DNA of 64,000 nt from CAVWNR01 sp963756525 (lineage in GTDB: Bacteria; Actinomycetota; Actinomycetes; Mycobacteriales; Jatrophihabitantaceae). Below are positions 17,602 to 26,016 of this stretch, one piece after another (the first letter of the stretch is position 1; each line of letters starts with the position of its first letter). The notes under the pieces are model-generated. The model searched no databases and was not told the origin of the DNA. It was given only the letters and a program-made list of their open reading frames with translations. The translations under genes were made by a program, and so were the position numbers. The stretch is taken from the NCBI GenBank assembly GCA_963756525.1, contig CAVWNR010000003.1, positions 62,001-126,000 on the forward strand. The letters run 5' to 3'.

Positions 17602-18768
17602 ATGAGCGGGTTGTCACCTGCGGGGCTGCGGCGGTTGGCTGACGTGGCTGCGTCGCACGTCGCGTCGGACCGCGTACCAGGACTGGTCGCTCTCGTCGCG
17701 TCGGGCGACGAGGTGCACGTCGAGGCGCTAGGGTCGCTGACGATCGGCGGCGCGGCGGTGCACCGTGACTCGCTGTTTCGCATCGCCTCGACGACGAAGC
17801 CGATCACCGGTGCAGCGACGATGGCGCTGGTCGACGAGGGTGCGCTCGACCTGGACGAGCCGGTAGTGCGGCTGCTTCCGGAGCTCGCGGCACCGCGCGT
17901 GCTGCGGCGGATGGATAGTCCCCTGAACGACACGGTGCCGGCCGACCGCGAGATCGCGGTACGTGACCTGTTGACGTTCACCTTCGGCTTCGGGATGCAT
18001 GTCGGCATGTTCTCCGCGCAGACGCCATGGCCGGTCGTGGCGGCCGCGGCGAGCGCGCAGCTGGCGACGTTTGGCCCGCCGGATCCAAAGACCCCTCCCG
18101 CCGCGGATGAATGGATTGCCCGCCTGGGCTCCCTGCCGCTGCTTGCACAACCGGGTGAGCGGTGGCTCTACAACACCGGCGCGCAGCTGCTCGGCGTGCT
18201 GTGCCAGCGTGCGACAGGTGCGCCGTCCTACGCTGAGGTCCTGCGAACCCGCATCTTCGAACCGCTCGGCATGGCCGATACGTCCTTCGTCGGGGCGGAT
18301 GTGTCACGGCTGGCCACGGCGTACGTCAACACCGCGGAGGGGCTGACGGTATGGGATCCGCCGCAGGGATGCTGGTCGCGGCAACCGGCGTTCGAAGACG
18401 GCGCGGCAGGACTGGTGTCCACTGTCGACGACCTATTCGCGTTCGGCAGAATGCTGCTGCAGGGTGGTTCGCCGGTGCTGTCTCGCGAATCGGTTGCCGC
18501 CATGACCCGCGACCAGCTGATCCCAACTCAGCGGGTAGGTCAGGAGGCGATCCTGGCCGACCGTTCGTGGGGGCTGTGCCAATCGGTGATCACCTCCGGG
18601 GAGCGAGCGGGTGCGTTCGGCTGGGACGGCGGGCTCGGCTCATCGTTCCTTGTCGACCCGGTGCGCGACCTCATCGTGATCGTGCTGACCCAGCGGCTCT
18701 GGGATAGCCCGCAGCCGCCCGCGGTGCACGCCGACCTGCAGGCCGCGGCGTATGCAACATTGCGATGA
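17602..18768 (+). CDS. serine hydrolase, beta-lactamase class C / esterase family
   Basis: A 388-residue protein of the penicillin-binding-protein-like hydrolase family. The nucleophile motif STTK is at residues 63-66 and the second active-site motif YNT at 190-192. The third motif is in the C-terminal part, near WDGGLGSS. There is no signal peptide, so it is likely cytoplasmic and an esterase or D-peptidase rather than a resistance enzyme. The ATG follows GGAGGG. It stands alone between VapBC and a convergent VOC gene. Confidence 0.88.
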   Translation: MSGLSPAGLRRLADVAASHVASDRVPGLVALVASGDEVHVEALGSLTIGGAAVHRDSLFRIASTTKPITGAATMALVDEGALDLDEPVVRLLPELAAPRVLRRMDSPLNDTVPADREIAVRDLLTFTFGFGMHVGMFSAQTPWPVVAAAASAQLATFGPPDPKTPPAADEWIARLGSLPLLAQPGERWLYNTGAQLLGVLCQRATGAPSYAEVLRTRIFEPLGMADTSFVGADVSRLATAYVNTAEGLTVWDPPQGCWSRQPAFEDGAAGLVSTVDDLFAFGRMLLQGGSPVLSRESVAAMTRDQLIPTQRVGQEAILADRSWGLCQSVITSGERAGAFGWDGGLGSSFLVDPVRDLIVIVLTQRLWDSPQPPAVHADLQAAAYATLR

Positions 18769-18840
18769 CCGAACTGCGCGACCTGCCCGGCAAACTCGTC
18801 GTCAATGTTGATCCAGGCAGCGCCCTCGATCGCCTGCGGG

Positions 18841-19212
18841 TCAGTCTCCGAGGCCGGGCTGCTGATAGATGCCTAGCCGGTTTCCGTCGGGATCGGTGAA
18901 GACGCCCCATCGCTCAGCTTCGGTGTGGACGTCGGCCGGGTCGACGGTGCCACCCGCATCGCGGATCGCGGCGATGACCGCGTCGAGCTCGTTGACCATG
19001 ATGTGTACTTCGAGGTTGTGCTCGCTGGCCGGCGGCCGATCGATGACCCAGGTTCCCGAGACGTGCCCGGTCGAGTCGTCGAACGACAGGTCACCCTCGC
19101 CGTTGGTCCGTATGTTCCAGCCGAAAACCGTGCGGTAGAACTCGCTGGACCGTTGCGGGTCTCGACTGGGCATGAACAGGTAGCAGATCTTGCCGTGCTT
19201 GAACTCGACCAC
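18841..19212 (-). CDS. VOC-superfamily (glyoxalase-like) protein
   Basis: A 123-residue single vicinal-oxygen-chelate domain of the PhnB/glyoxalase type: two beta-alpha-beta-beta-beta modules, ending with the typical VFTDPDGNRLGIYQ. Metal-binding candidates are His6, Glu near 68 (EVHIMV) and Glu near 98. GTG is the start, with GGAGG upstream. It is divergent from SURF1, with about 160 bp between. Substrate unknown: the family includes isomerases, dioxygenases and antibiotic-binding proteins. Confidence 0.85.
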   Translation of the reverse strand: MVEFKHGKICYLFMPSRDPQRSSEFYRTVFGWNIRTNGEGDLSFDDSTGHVSGTWVIDRPPASEHNLEVHIMVNELDAVIAAIRDAGGTVDPADVHTEAERWGVFTDPDGNRLGIYQQPGLGD

Positions 19213-19374
19213 GTCGGGCCTCCATTCTGGTCGGCAGCCGTGCGACTACCATCCCACGCCTGGTTCGCAGTCCGCCGACACCTGTGACCGCTGACGCGGG
19301 GAGAGGACGCTCGGCAACGCGGGCGGCCATCGGCGCCGTCCGACCAGAGCGCATCCTGCGGGTAGCGTGAGGAT

Positions 19375-20568
19375 GTGTTGCGGACGGCGGTGTGGACGCT
19401 CCGGCAGCGCCGGTATGCGGGCCTAGCCGCGCTGATGGTGGTCGTCGCGCTGATCTGCGTCGGAGCGGGCACGTTCGAGGTCACCCGGTTCCAGCAGAAG
19501 ACGCGGCAGAACGGCGCGCTGGTGGCGAACGCGGACGCTGCACCGGCGCCGATCACCGCGACGCCGGTGCCACTCGTCGGGCACGGTCCGGCGCCGGACC
19601 GGTTCGCGATCGAGTACCGCACCGTGACGGCACGGGGGGTGTTCGCGGCCGACCAGCAGCAGCTAGTGCGCGGCCAGTCCCTGGACGACACGAGCGGCTT
19701 CTACGTGCTCACCCCACTCCGTTCGGCCGACGCAGTGGTGTTGGTCGTGCGCGGATTCGTCGCCGGCGCAACCGGGCAGTCGCCGAGCGTGCCGGCTCCA
19801 CCTGCGGGCCTGGTGCAGATCGCGGGACGGCTGCAGACCGCCGCAACCACGCCCGACGCTGCCGCCGGCGGCGAAGTGGACTCGATCAATCCCGCCGAGC
19901 AATCGGCTCGGCTGGGCCAGCCGGTGTACGACGCCTACCTGACGTTGACCGCCGGCCAGCCCGGCACGTCGGGCGTCCAGGTGCTGCCGGCACCCGACCT
20001 GTCCAACCCGACCGGCGGGGCGATCGGGCCGCAGCTGCTGGCCTACATAGTGCAGTGGTACCTGTTCGCGCTGCTTGCCCTGGCCGCGCCGTTCGCCATG
20101 GCGCGACACGAGATCCGCGAGGCGCAGCGCCGCTTCCTCGGCGTGGATGCGGGTAGTGCGCAACTCGACGCGGCCGAGCATGACCCGCAGCCCGCGCTGA
20201 CCGGCAGTACGTCGAGCGACGCCGCGCTCGCCGTGCGCGGCACCACCTCGCTGGCCCGCCGCGAGGACACTGCGCCGCAGCGGTGGCGACGGGCGGTGCG
20301 GCTGGCCGACCGGTATGGCCGCTCGCTCGGTCCGAGCTCCGGCGATCCCGCGAGTGCGGCACTCGCGCCCAGCAGCGACGAGACCACCGACCGCCCGGCC
20401 GTGCGTGGCGACGCCTACCGCAATGCCTACAACGACTACCTGTGGCAGCTGGCGTTGGCCGATGGGACGATCCGCCCGGTCACCGACGATGGCGGTTCGA
20501 AGGAGCATGCACCGCCGGGGATCGGCGGCTCGCCCGGCCGGCGGCCGCCAGCACCCACCGAGGATTGA
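19375..20568 (+). CDS. SURF1-family cytochrome oxidase assembly protein
   Basis: A membrane protein needed for assembly of aa3-type cytochrome c oxidase. It has the two-helix SURF1 plan: one segment near residues 17-37 and one near 224-246 (LAYIVQWYLFALLALAAPF), with an external domain between them that keeps QQKTRQN and VLVVRGFV. After the second helix there is a cytoplasmic extension of about 150 residues, longer than in most family members and rich in Ala, Ser, Asp and Arg. GTG is the start, after GTGAGGA. No oxidase subunit genes are nearby; the Pmp3-like gene follows on the same strand. Confidence 0.88.
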   Translation: MLRTAVWTLRQRRYAGLAALMVVVALICVGAGTFEVTRFQQKTRQNGALVANADAAPAPITATPVPLVGHGPAPDRFAIEYRTVTARGVFAADQQQLVRGQSLDDTSGFYVLTPLRSADAVVLVVRGFVAGATGQSPSVPAPPAGLVQIAGRLQTAATTPDAAAGGEVDSINPAEQSARLGQPVYDAYLTLTAGQPGTSGVQVLPAPDLSNPTGGAIGPQLLAYIVQWYLFALLALAAPFAMARHEIREAQRRFLGVDAGSAQLDAAEHDPQPALTGSTSSDAALAVRGTTSLARREDTAPQRWRRAVRLADRYGRSLGPSSGDPASAALAPSSDETTDRPAVRGDAYRNAYNDYLWQLALADGTIRPVTDDGGSKEHAPPGIGGSPGRRPPAPTED

Positions 20569-20624
20569 ACCGGCGCGCACGCCGGCAGTCGTTATTCCCT
20601 ACGCCCCGTGGAGGTGGCCCGCAG

Positions 20625-20786
20625 ATGGTGAAGGTCCTTCTCGTCCTGCTGTGTTTCGTCTTGCCGTTCCTGGCGGTGCTGCTCAAGGACGGGCCGAGTC
20701 TGAAAGTGCTCTGGGCGTTCCTGCTACAGCTGTGCGGGCACGTACCCGGCGTCATCTACGGCATCTACCAGGTGGTCAAGGACTAG
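20625..20786 (+). CDS. YqaE/Pmp3-family small membrane protein
   Basis: Fifty-three residues with two membrane segments, at 3-21 and 28-47, joined by a short loop (KDGPSLK). The second ends in HVPGVIYGIYQVV, the Pmp3 signature where PG and IY are conserved. Such proteins are linked to salt and cold stress and to membrane potential. A GGAGG site stands nine bases before the ATG. It follows SURF1 by 56 bp and may share its transcript, though the functions are not known to be connected. Confidence 0.88.
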   Translation: MVKVLLVLLCFVLPFLAVLLKDGPSLKVLWAFLLQLCGHVPGVIYGIYQVVKD

Positions 20787-20808
20787 TCGCTGGGACTAGG
20801 CCCTGGGA

Positions 20809-21285
20809 TCAGGCCTCGAGAAGCGCCGCGTACCGGTCGAGGTAGAGCGGCCAGCCCTGGGCGCCCTCGACGCCGTCGGCGACCGCGCGCCAATCCGGGC
20901 CGTGCCGGTCGATGTTTCGGTGCTCGAGCTCAACCCGCGTGCGGTCGGAGGCTTCGGCGACGAAGCGGACTTCGACCTCACTGCTGTTGGCCGGGTTGTC
21001 CTCGATCTGCCAGGACGGGCTGATGTCCCAGCTGAATACGACCCGGTGCGGCGGCTCGAAGGCCAGGATCCGGGCCCAACGGCACTCGCTGCCGTCGGCG
21101 GCGCGGTCGTAGATGTGGCCACCGACGTGGTGGTCGAAGACGGTCTGCACGATCTGGACACCGAGCAGGTTGTGCTCGGGCGGCTTGAAATCACCGAACC
21201 GGTCGGTGAAGGTGGCGAACGCCTCGGCGACGGGAGCGTCGACGACCACCTGCTTTCGGACGACGGCCGGATCGGTGTCGTTCAT
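20809..21285 (-). CDS. SRPBCC/AHSA1-type protein
   Basis: A 158-residue START-like domain: an N-terminal strand and helix (VVVDAPVAEAFATFTDRF) followed by a sheet and the C-terminal helix GWPLYLDRYAALL, which binds a hydrophobic ligand in the pocket between. Proteins of this AHSA1 branch are commonly paired with an ArsR repressor, as here: its ATG overlaps the repressor stop (ATGA). Function is unknown beyond probable ligand binding. Confidence 0.88.
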   Translation of the reverse strand: MNDTDPAVVRKQVVVDAPVAEAFATFTDRFGDFKPPEHNLLGVQIVQTVFDHHVGGHIYDRAADGSECRWARILAFEPPHRVVFSWDISPSWQIEDNPANSSEVEVRFVAEASDRTRVELEHRNIDRHGPDWRAVADGVEGAQGWPLYLDRYAALLEA

Positions 21286-21599
21286 TGCTGCGCTCCATCC
21301 GATAGTTGCGTGGCGTGGCGGTAGGCGGCAAGTGCTCGACGCCAGAAGGCGTCGAGTTGATCGCGCAGCGCGGCCACACCTGCGGGGTTGAGCCGGTAGA
21401 TCCGGCGAGTGCCGGCAGCCTGCTCGGCGACCAGCCCAGCGTCTTTGAGGATCTTCAGATGCTGGGAGACGGCTGGCCGGCTGATGGGAAGGTCCTCGGC
21501 CAGATCGCCGACCGCTCGGGGCCGTTGCGCGAGCTGCTCCAATATCGTGCGGCGGGTCGGGTCGGCGAGGATATCCCAACCCGCTCCGTTAGCCTGCAC
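21282..21599 (-). CDS. ArsR-family transcriptional repressor
   Basis: A 105-residue winged-helix repressor: DPTRRTILEQLAQRP (11-25), recognition helix ISRPAVSQHLKIL near 37-49, wing EQAAGTRRIYRL near 57-68. It lacks the CVC metal site of metal-sensing ArsR proteins, matching the SRPBCC-paired subgroup. I start it at GTG 21599 because a -35/-10 pair ends seven bases upstream and the longer frame has no ribosome-binding site, so the message is probably leaderless. A palindrome lies across its -10, which suggests self-repression. It overlaps the SRPBCC gene downstream. Confidence 0.87.
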   Translation of the reverse strand: MQANGAGWDILADPTRRTILEQLAQRPRAVGDLAEDLPISRPAVSQHLKILKDAGLVAEQAAGTRRIYRLNPAGVAALRDQLDAFWRRALAAYRHATQLSDGAQQ

Positions 21600-21602
21600 G
21601 AA

Positions 21603-21622
21603 CGGTAAGGTACGTCTTACCG
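21603..21622. promoter_or_regulatory. palindromic operator over the arsR-type promoter
   Basis: Arms cggtaag and cttaccg, separated by gtacgt, form a perfect 7-bp inverted repeat. It covers the -10 box and start point of the repressor gene, as expected for autorepression. It lies about 70 bp before the divergent BNR gene, so it could affect that gene as well. Confidence 0.65.
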
Positions 21623-21635
21623 AGACTTCCGTCAA
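21607..21635 (-). promoter_or_regulatory. sigma-70-type promoter of the arsR-SRPBCC operon
   Basis: The -35 TTGACG (21635-21630) and -10 TACCTT (21612-21607) have a 17-bp spacer. The predicted start, near 21600, falls on the GTG itself. Confidence 0.65.
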
Positions 21636-21689
21636 GCAGACCGATAAGTTTTTCGACGGCGGCGGGTCTATCCGTGCAGGAGGTGGCGT

Positions 21690-22805
21690 ATGAGCGCAGT
21701 ACGTGTACTGGTCGGCACCCGCAAGGGCGCGTTCGTGCTGACATCGGACGAGCGGCGGCAGGCGTGGGAAGTGAGCGGTCCGCACTTCCCCGGCTGGGAG
21801 GTCTACCACGTGACGGGCTCCCCGGCCGACCCTGATCGGCTCTACGCGGCGCCGTCGACGGGCTGGTTCGGCCAGCTGGTCCAGCGCTCGAACGACGGCG
21901 GCGCGACGTGGGAGCCGGTCGGCAATGAGTTCAGCTACGCCGGCGTGCCGGGCACCCACCAGTGGTACGACGGGACGTCGCGACCGTGGGAGTTCACCCG
22001 GGTCTGGCACCTCGAGCCGTCCCCCACCGATCCGGACACGGTCTACGCGGGCGTCCAGGATGCCGCGCTGTTCAAGAGCGTCGACGGCGGCGCCAGTTGG
22101 GCCGAGCTGCCGGGCCTGCGCGAGCACGGCTCAGGACCGCAGTGGCAGCCCGGTGCCGGTGGCATGTGCCTGCACACGATCCTCCTCGACCCGCGCGATC
22201 CGGACCGCATCGTCATCGCGATCTCCGCCGCCGGCGTGTTCCGCACCGACGACGGCGGCAAGTCATGGCGTCCGACCAACGCGGGGCTGCTCTCCGACGG
22301 CATCCCCTCTCCCGCCGCGCAAGTGGGCCACTGCGTGCACAACCTCGCGATGCACCCGTCGCGTCCGGACACGCTGTACATGCAGAAGCATTGGGACGTC
22401 ATGCGCAGCGACGACGGCGCCGAGAGCTGGCGCGAGATCAGCGGCAATCTTCCCACCGACTTCGGTTTCCCGATCGCCGTGCACGCGCACGAGCCGGACA
22501 CCGTCTACGTCGTGCCGATCACCAGCGATTCGCACCACTTCCCGCCCGACGGCCGGCTGCGCGTCTACCGCAGCCGCACCGGCGGAGAGGAGTGGCAGCC
22601 ACTCACCGACGGCCTGCCGCAGCACAACTGCTACGTCAACGTGCTGCGCGACGCGATGGCGATCGACGCGCTGCCCGACTGCGGTGTCTACTTCGGCACC
22701 ACCGGTGGTCAGGTGTATGCCTCGGCCGACTCCGGTGACACCTGGACGGCGGCCGTGCGCGACCTGCCCGCCGTGCTCTCGGTGGAGGTGCAGACGCTGC
22801 CGTGA
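21690..22805 (+). CDS. BNR/Asp-box repeat (sialidase-like fold) protein
   Basis: A 371-residue beta-propeller protein with six Asp-box turns, such as SNDGGATW, SVDGGASW, TDDGGKSW and SADSGDTW, roughly one per blade. There is no signal peptide and the sialidase catalytic arginines are not obvious, so it is probably not a sialidase. A consensus AGGAGG precedes the ATG. The stop overlaps the start of a MoaD/ThiS-like gene, and this pairing recurs in actinobacteria as far as I recall. It is divergent from the ArsR-SRPBCC pair. Confidence 0.85.
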   Translation: MSAVRVLVGTRKGAFVLTSDERRQAWEVSGPHFPGWEVYHVTGSPADPDRLYAAPSTGWFGQLVQRSNDGGATWEPVGNEFSYAGVPGTHQWYDGTSRPWEFTRVWHLEPSPTDPDTVYAGVQDAALFKSVDGGASWAELPGLREHGSGPQWQPGAGGMCLHTILLDPRDPDRIVIAISAAGVFRTDDGGKSWRPTNAGLLSDGIPSPAAQVGHCVHNLAMHPSRPDTLYMQKHWDVMRSDDGAESWREISGNLPTDFGFPIAVHAHEPDTVYVVPITSDSHHFPPDGRLRVYRSRTGGEEWQPLTDGLPQHNCYVNVLRDAMAIDALPDCGVYFGTTGGQVYASADSGDTWTAAVRDLPAVLSVEVQTLP

Positions 22806-23104
22806 TCCGCGTGCAACTCCCCGCCCACCTACGCCAACTCGCGCACTGCGCGCGCGAGATCTCTGTCGACATCGCGGTCGACGCGGTGCCGACCCAGCGT
22901 GCCCTGCTCGACGCCGTCGAGCAGCAATACCCGGCGCTGCGCGGCACGATCCGCGATCCGCGCACCGGGCAACGCCGCCCGTTCGTCCGGTTCTTCGCCT
23001 GCGAGGAGGACCTTTCCCACGACGCGCCAGACGCCCCGCTCCCCGAACCGGTGGCCGCGGGACGCGAGCCGTACCTCGTGATCGGGGCCATGGCCGGCGG
23101 CTGA
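22802..23104 (+). CDS. MoaD/ThiS-type ubiquitin-like protein
   Basis: A 100-residue beta-grasp protein. The N-terminal strand MIRVQLPAHLRQLA and the helix TQRALLDAVEQQYPALRG fit the MoaD/ThiS pattern. It ends in AMAGG, giving the C-terminal diglycine that carries sulfur as a thiocarboxylate in MoaD and ThiS. It overlaps the BNR gene by 4 bp (GTGA), so the two are translationally coupled. No MoaE, ThiG or E1-like enzyme is next to it, so its partner is unknown and a role other than cofactor synthesis is possible. Confidence 0.8.
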   Translation: MIRVQLPAHLRQLAHCAREISVDIAVDAVPTQRALLDAVEQQYPALRGTIRDPRTGQRRPFVRFFACEEDLSHDAPDAPLPEPVAAGREPYLVIGAMAGG

Positions 23105-23237
23105 AGATGTTTTCGGCGGCGCCGCGAACCCATCTCACGGCGCCGTTGACTCCGGCACGGAATCGGTCGAAACTGCGCAGGTGAGGCGCCGGCACTCGCC
23201 GGGCTCCCCTTTCCGATCGCGCGACGGGAGACGAGCC

Positions 23238-24896
23238 ATGCGCAAGCGACAGCTCATGATCATGGCGACGATCGGGGTGGCGGCGCTGCTGGGGGGCGTG
23301 ATCAGCGCAGACGCCGCACCCACCACGCCCGCTCCGGCGGCCGCCGGCCAACGCGCGGTGACCCCACAGTCACCGTCCGACCGGCAGGGGCAGATCCAGG
23401 CGCTGCAGACCGCGTTGACGAACATCAAGGCACGCATCGCCGCGGGGAACTCCCGCTGGGGCGCGCTCGACCTGCGCGATCTCTTCTCCTACAAGGTCGA
23501 CCAGCTCTGGCTGCGCAGCATCGACGGGGACGGCACCGCGGTGGCCGTCATGGAGGGCTGGGACTACCCGCAGATGCAGACCCAGCTGAACGCGCTCGAC
23601 GCGCAGATCGGGCTGCCGGACACCACGCTGCACACGGTGTATCCGGACGGCCCGCTGCCGGCGCAGTGCCCGCCGGGCATGGTGAAACTCGGCTCGTACG
23701 GCTCGTGCGACGCCTGGCAGGGTGAGCTCTTCCTGGACGTGCAGGCGGTGCACATGATCGCGCCGTACGCGAAGATCGTGATCTCGGCGACGCCGTCGGA
23801 CAGCGAGATCGTCGGTGATCCGTCCAGCGAGGTAGCCATGCCGGAGATCATGAAGGGCCTGGAGTACGTGAGCGCCAACAATCTCGCGAACGTCGCGTCG
23901 ATCAGCGACGGGAGCAGCGAGACCGACTACAGCCGGGGCGCCGCCGAAATCCACGCCCAGGATCCTGGCGAGCTCACCGCGGCCGCGGCCGGCGTCCCGG
24001 TCGCGAACGCCACCGGCGACTGCGGCGCGGCGCAGAACTTGACCACGGCCACCCGGCAGTGCGGCGCGCTCTCGTCCGGCCCGGCGTCGGCCACGTGGGC
24101 GGACTCGCCGTGGGTCACCGCGGTGGGCGGCTCGAGCCCGCAGCACACCGCGCCGTGCCCGCCGTGCACCGGGCCGAACGGTGAGGACTCCTTCCCGCTC
24201 GACCCGATCGAGGGCGCCGGCCTGTCGGAGATGTACCCCCGCCCGTCCTACCAGGACGGCATCGCGCGGATCACCGGCAGCACGCAGCGATCGCTCCCCG
24301 ACATCACCATGAACAGCCGGGACGGCACCTCCGAAGCGGCGCCGCTCTTCGCCGGCGTCCTCGCGTTGGCCACCCAGGTGCGTGGGCGCAACCTCGGTCC
24401 GATCAACGAGGTCCTCTACGAGCGGCTGGCCCGCGATCCGGCCGGCAACGGCCTGGTCGACGTCACGAGCGGCAACAACACCATCGACGACATTCCCGGC
24501 TACACCGCCGGTCCGGGCTATGACGTGGCCTCCGGCTGGGGCACTGTCGACGCGTCGCGGTTCGTGCCAGCGCTCGCGCAGGCGGCTTGGCGCAACCGGA
24601 TGCCCGCCGAGGCCGCCTTCGCACTGGACCGGCTGAGGGACACCCTCGCGCTCACCCCGTCTTCGCGGGTGGCGACGGCCGCGCCGCTGGACGTCACCTC
24701 GACCGGCTTCCTCCCCGACCACCCGGTGACGATCTCGGTGGACGGCACCGCGCTGGCGACGGTCACCGCCGACACGTCGGGCAACATCACCTATGCGTTC
24801 ACGCCGGCCGGCAAGAACATCGCGGCGGGACGGCACACCTTGACGGTGACCAGCATGCTGCTCGACCAGTCGCGAACGTTCACCGTGGCCGGCTGA
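23238..24896 (+). CDS. secreted S53 (sedolisin-like) serine-carboxyl peptidase
   Basis: A 552-residue exported protein with a signal peptide at 1-27. The S53 catalytic set is visible: Glu163 and Asp167 in GELFLD, and the nucleophile Ser365 in GTSEAAP. The calcium-site region GYDVASGWGTVDA near 430-445 is also present. The pro-region is very short (about 60 residues), so activation may differ from classical sedolisins. Residues 470-552 form an extra Ig-like domain, starting near SSRVATAAPLDVTSTGF. The ATG follows GGGAG. It stands alone and converges on the WhiB gene. Confidence 0.87.
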   Translation: MRKRQLMIMATIGVAALLGGVISADAAPTTPAPAAAGQRAVTPQSPSDRQGQIQALQTALTNIKARIAAGNSRWGALDLRDLFSYKVDQLWLRSIDGDGTAVAVMEGWDYPQMQTQLNALDAQIGLPDTTLHTVYPDGPLPAQCPPGMVKLGSYGSCDAWQGELFLDVQAVHMIAPYAKIVISATPSDSEIVGDPSSEVAMPEIMKGLEYVSANNLANVASISDGSSETDYSRGAAEIHAQDPGELTAAAAGVPVANATGDCGAAQNLTTATRQCGALSSGPASATWADSPWVTAVGGSSPQHTAPCPPCTGPNGEDSFPLDPIEGAGLSEMYPRPSYQDGIARITGSTQRSLPDITMNSRDGTSEAAPLFAGVLALATQVRGRNLGPINEVLYERLARDPAGNGLVDVTSGNNTIDDIPGYTAGPGYDVASGWGTVDASRFVPALAQAAWRNRMPAEAAFALDRLRDTLALTPSSRVATAAPLDVTSTGFLPDHPVTISVDGTALATVTADTSGNITYAFTPAGKNIAAGRHTLTVTSMLLDQSRTFTVAG

Positions 24897-24920
24897 GCGG
24901 ACCGGCGGCCGATCCGGCGC

Positions 24921-25457
24921 TCACGCGGCGGGCGGCCGCCGCTCCTCGTCGAGGACGGTGAGGTAGGCCGAGACCGCCTGCCGTAGCTCCCGCTCCGCGG
25001 CCACGATCCATGCTTGCCTACCGCTCTCGTGCGCGAGGCGCAGCGCGGACTCCGCGTCGTAGAGGTTCCCGGCGGCAGCCCCCATGCGACTGGCCGCCCG
25101 ACTTGCCAGCGTGCTCATCACCGGCTGCCTCCACCCGGGCCGCCCGCCGCCCGCCGGGCTGTGTTTGCGGGGCCGGCCGCGGGCGCGCTTGTGCGGGATG
25201 ATCCGGCCGCGCTCGAAGATCTGCCCGCCCCAGACGCCGGCGTACTCCGCACGCTCGACGGCGACGGCGAGGCAGGTCAGCCGCACCGGGCAGGTTGCGC
25301 AGAGCGCTCGGGCCCGTTCGACCTCGGCGGGACCCTCGGCGAACCACAGTTCCGGGTCGTCCCGGCGGCACGGCAGCGCGGCCAGCTCAGCGCGAACCGG
25401 GTGGGGTCGGGTCGACACGGTGCGGCGCTGGGTCGTAGTGGTGGCTGGATGGCTCAT
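24921..25457 (-). CDS. WhiB-family iron-sulfur regulator with AT-hook, WhiB7-like
   Basis: A 178-residue regulator. The four cluster cysteines are Cys30, Cys53, Cys56 and Cys62, followed by the GVWGG turn (74-78) that contacts the sigma factor and an AT-hook RGRPRK (93-98). This is the WhiB7 arrangement. The protein is about 60-80 residues longer than typical WhiB7 because of a C-terminal helical extension (about 115-175) that I do not recognise. The long attenuator leader typical of whiB7 is absent: an AhpD-like gene lies only 37 bp upstream. An AGGAA site precedes the ATG. Confidence 0.85.
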   Translation of the reverse strand: MSHPATTTTQRRTVSTRPHPVRAELAALPCRRDDPELWFAEGPAEVERARALCATCPVRLTCLAVAVERAEYAGVWGGQIFERGRIIPHKRARGRPRKHSPAGGGRPGWRQPVMSTLASRAASRMGAAAGNLYDAESALRLAHESGRQAWIVAAERELRQAVSAYLTVLDEERRPPAA

Positions 25458-25494
25458 GGCGGCATTCCTGGGCGTGGCGCGGTGTCGCTGGGCA

Positions 25495-25968
25495 TCAGCT
25501 GAGTGACCAGGGTCGGGCCGTGGCGCCGAGCCGACTCCAGGCGTTGATCACGGTGATCACCCAGATCAGCTCGGCGAGCTCGCGGTCGGTGAACTCGTTC
25601 GCGGCTTGGTCGAGGACTCGGTTGGGGACGGGATGGTCGGCGAGCCGTGTCATGGCTTCGGCCAGCTCGAGCGCGGCGCGCTGCCGGGCGGTGAAGAACG
25701 GCGTCTCCTGCCACACCGGAAGCGCGAACAGCCGCCGTTCGGTCTCGCCGGCGGCGAGCGCGTCGCGGCTGTGCACGTCCACGCAGTAGGCGCACCCGTT
25801 GATCTGCGCTGCGCGCAGCCGCACCAGCTCGAGCAGGTCGGGCTCGATCGTGGACTTGCGCACGGCCTGGTCGAGCGCGGTCATGGCCCGGTCAGCGGCT
25901 GGCACCAGCCGGTGAACCGGAAGCCGGGTCGCCGGCACCACATGGGCCACGGGCGGATTCGCTGGCAT
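25495..25968 (-). CDS. AhpD-like / carboxymuconolactone decarboxylase family protein
   Basis: A 157-residue helical protein with the full redox motif NGCAYCVDVHSRDA near residues 57-70, that is CxxC followed by the histidine. It is therefore likely to be an active peroxidase-type AhpD relative, unlike the one-cysteine protein near 13.2 kb. It is divergent from a MocR regulator with only 48 bp between their starts, so it is probably that regulator's target. The WhiB gene follows 37 bp downstream on the same strand. Confidence 0.85.
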   Translation of the reverse strand: MPANPPVAHVVPATRLPVHRLVPAADRAMTALDQAVRKSTIEPDLLELVRLRAAQINGCAYCVDVHSRDALAAGETERRLFALPVWQETPFFTARQRAALELAEAMTRLADHPVPNRVLDQAANEFTDRELAELIWVITVINAWSRLGATARPWSLS

Positions 25969-26016
25969 GGATAAAGACGTTAGGCAGGCAATGGTTCACC
26001 GGTAAGGTCCAGTGCT

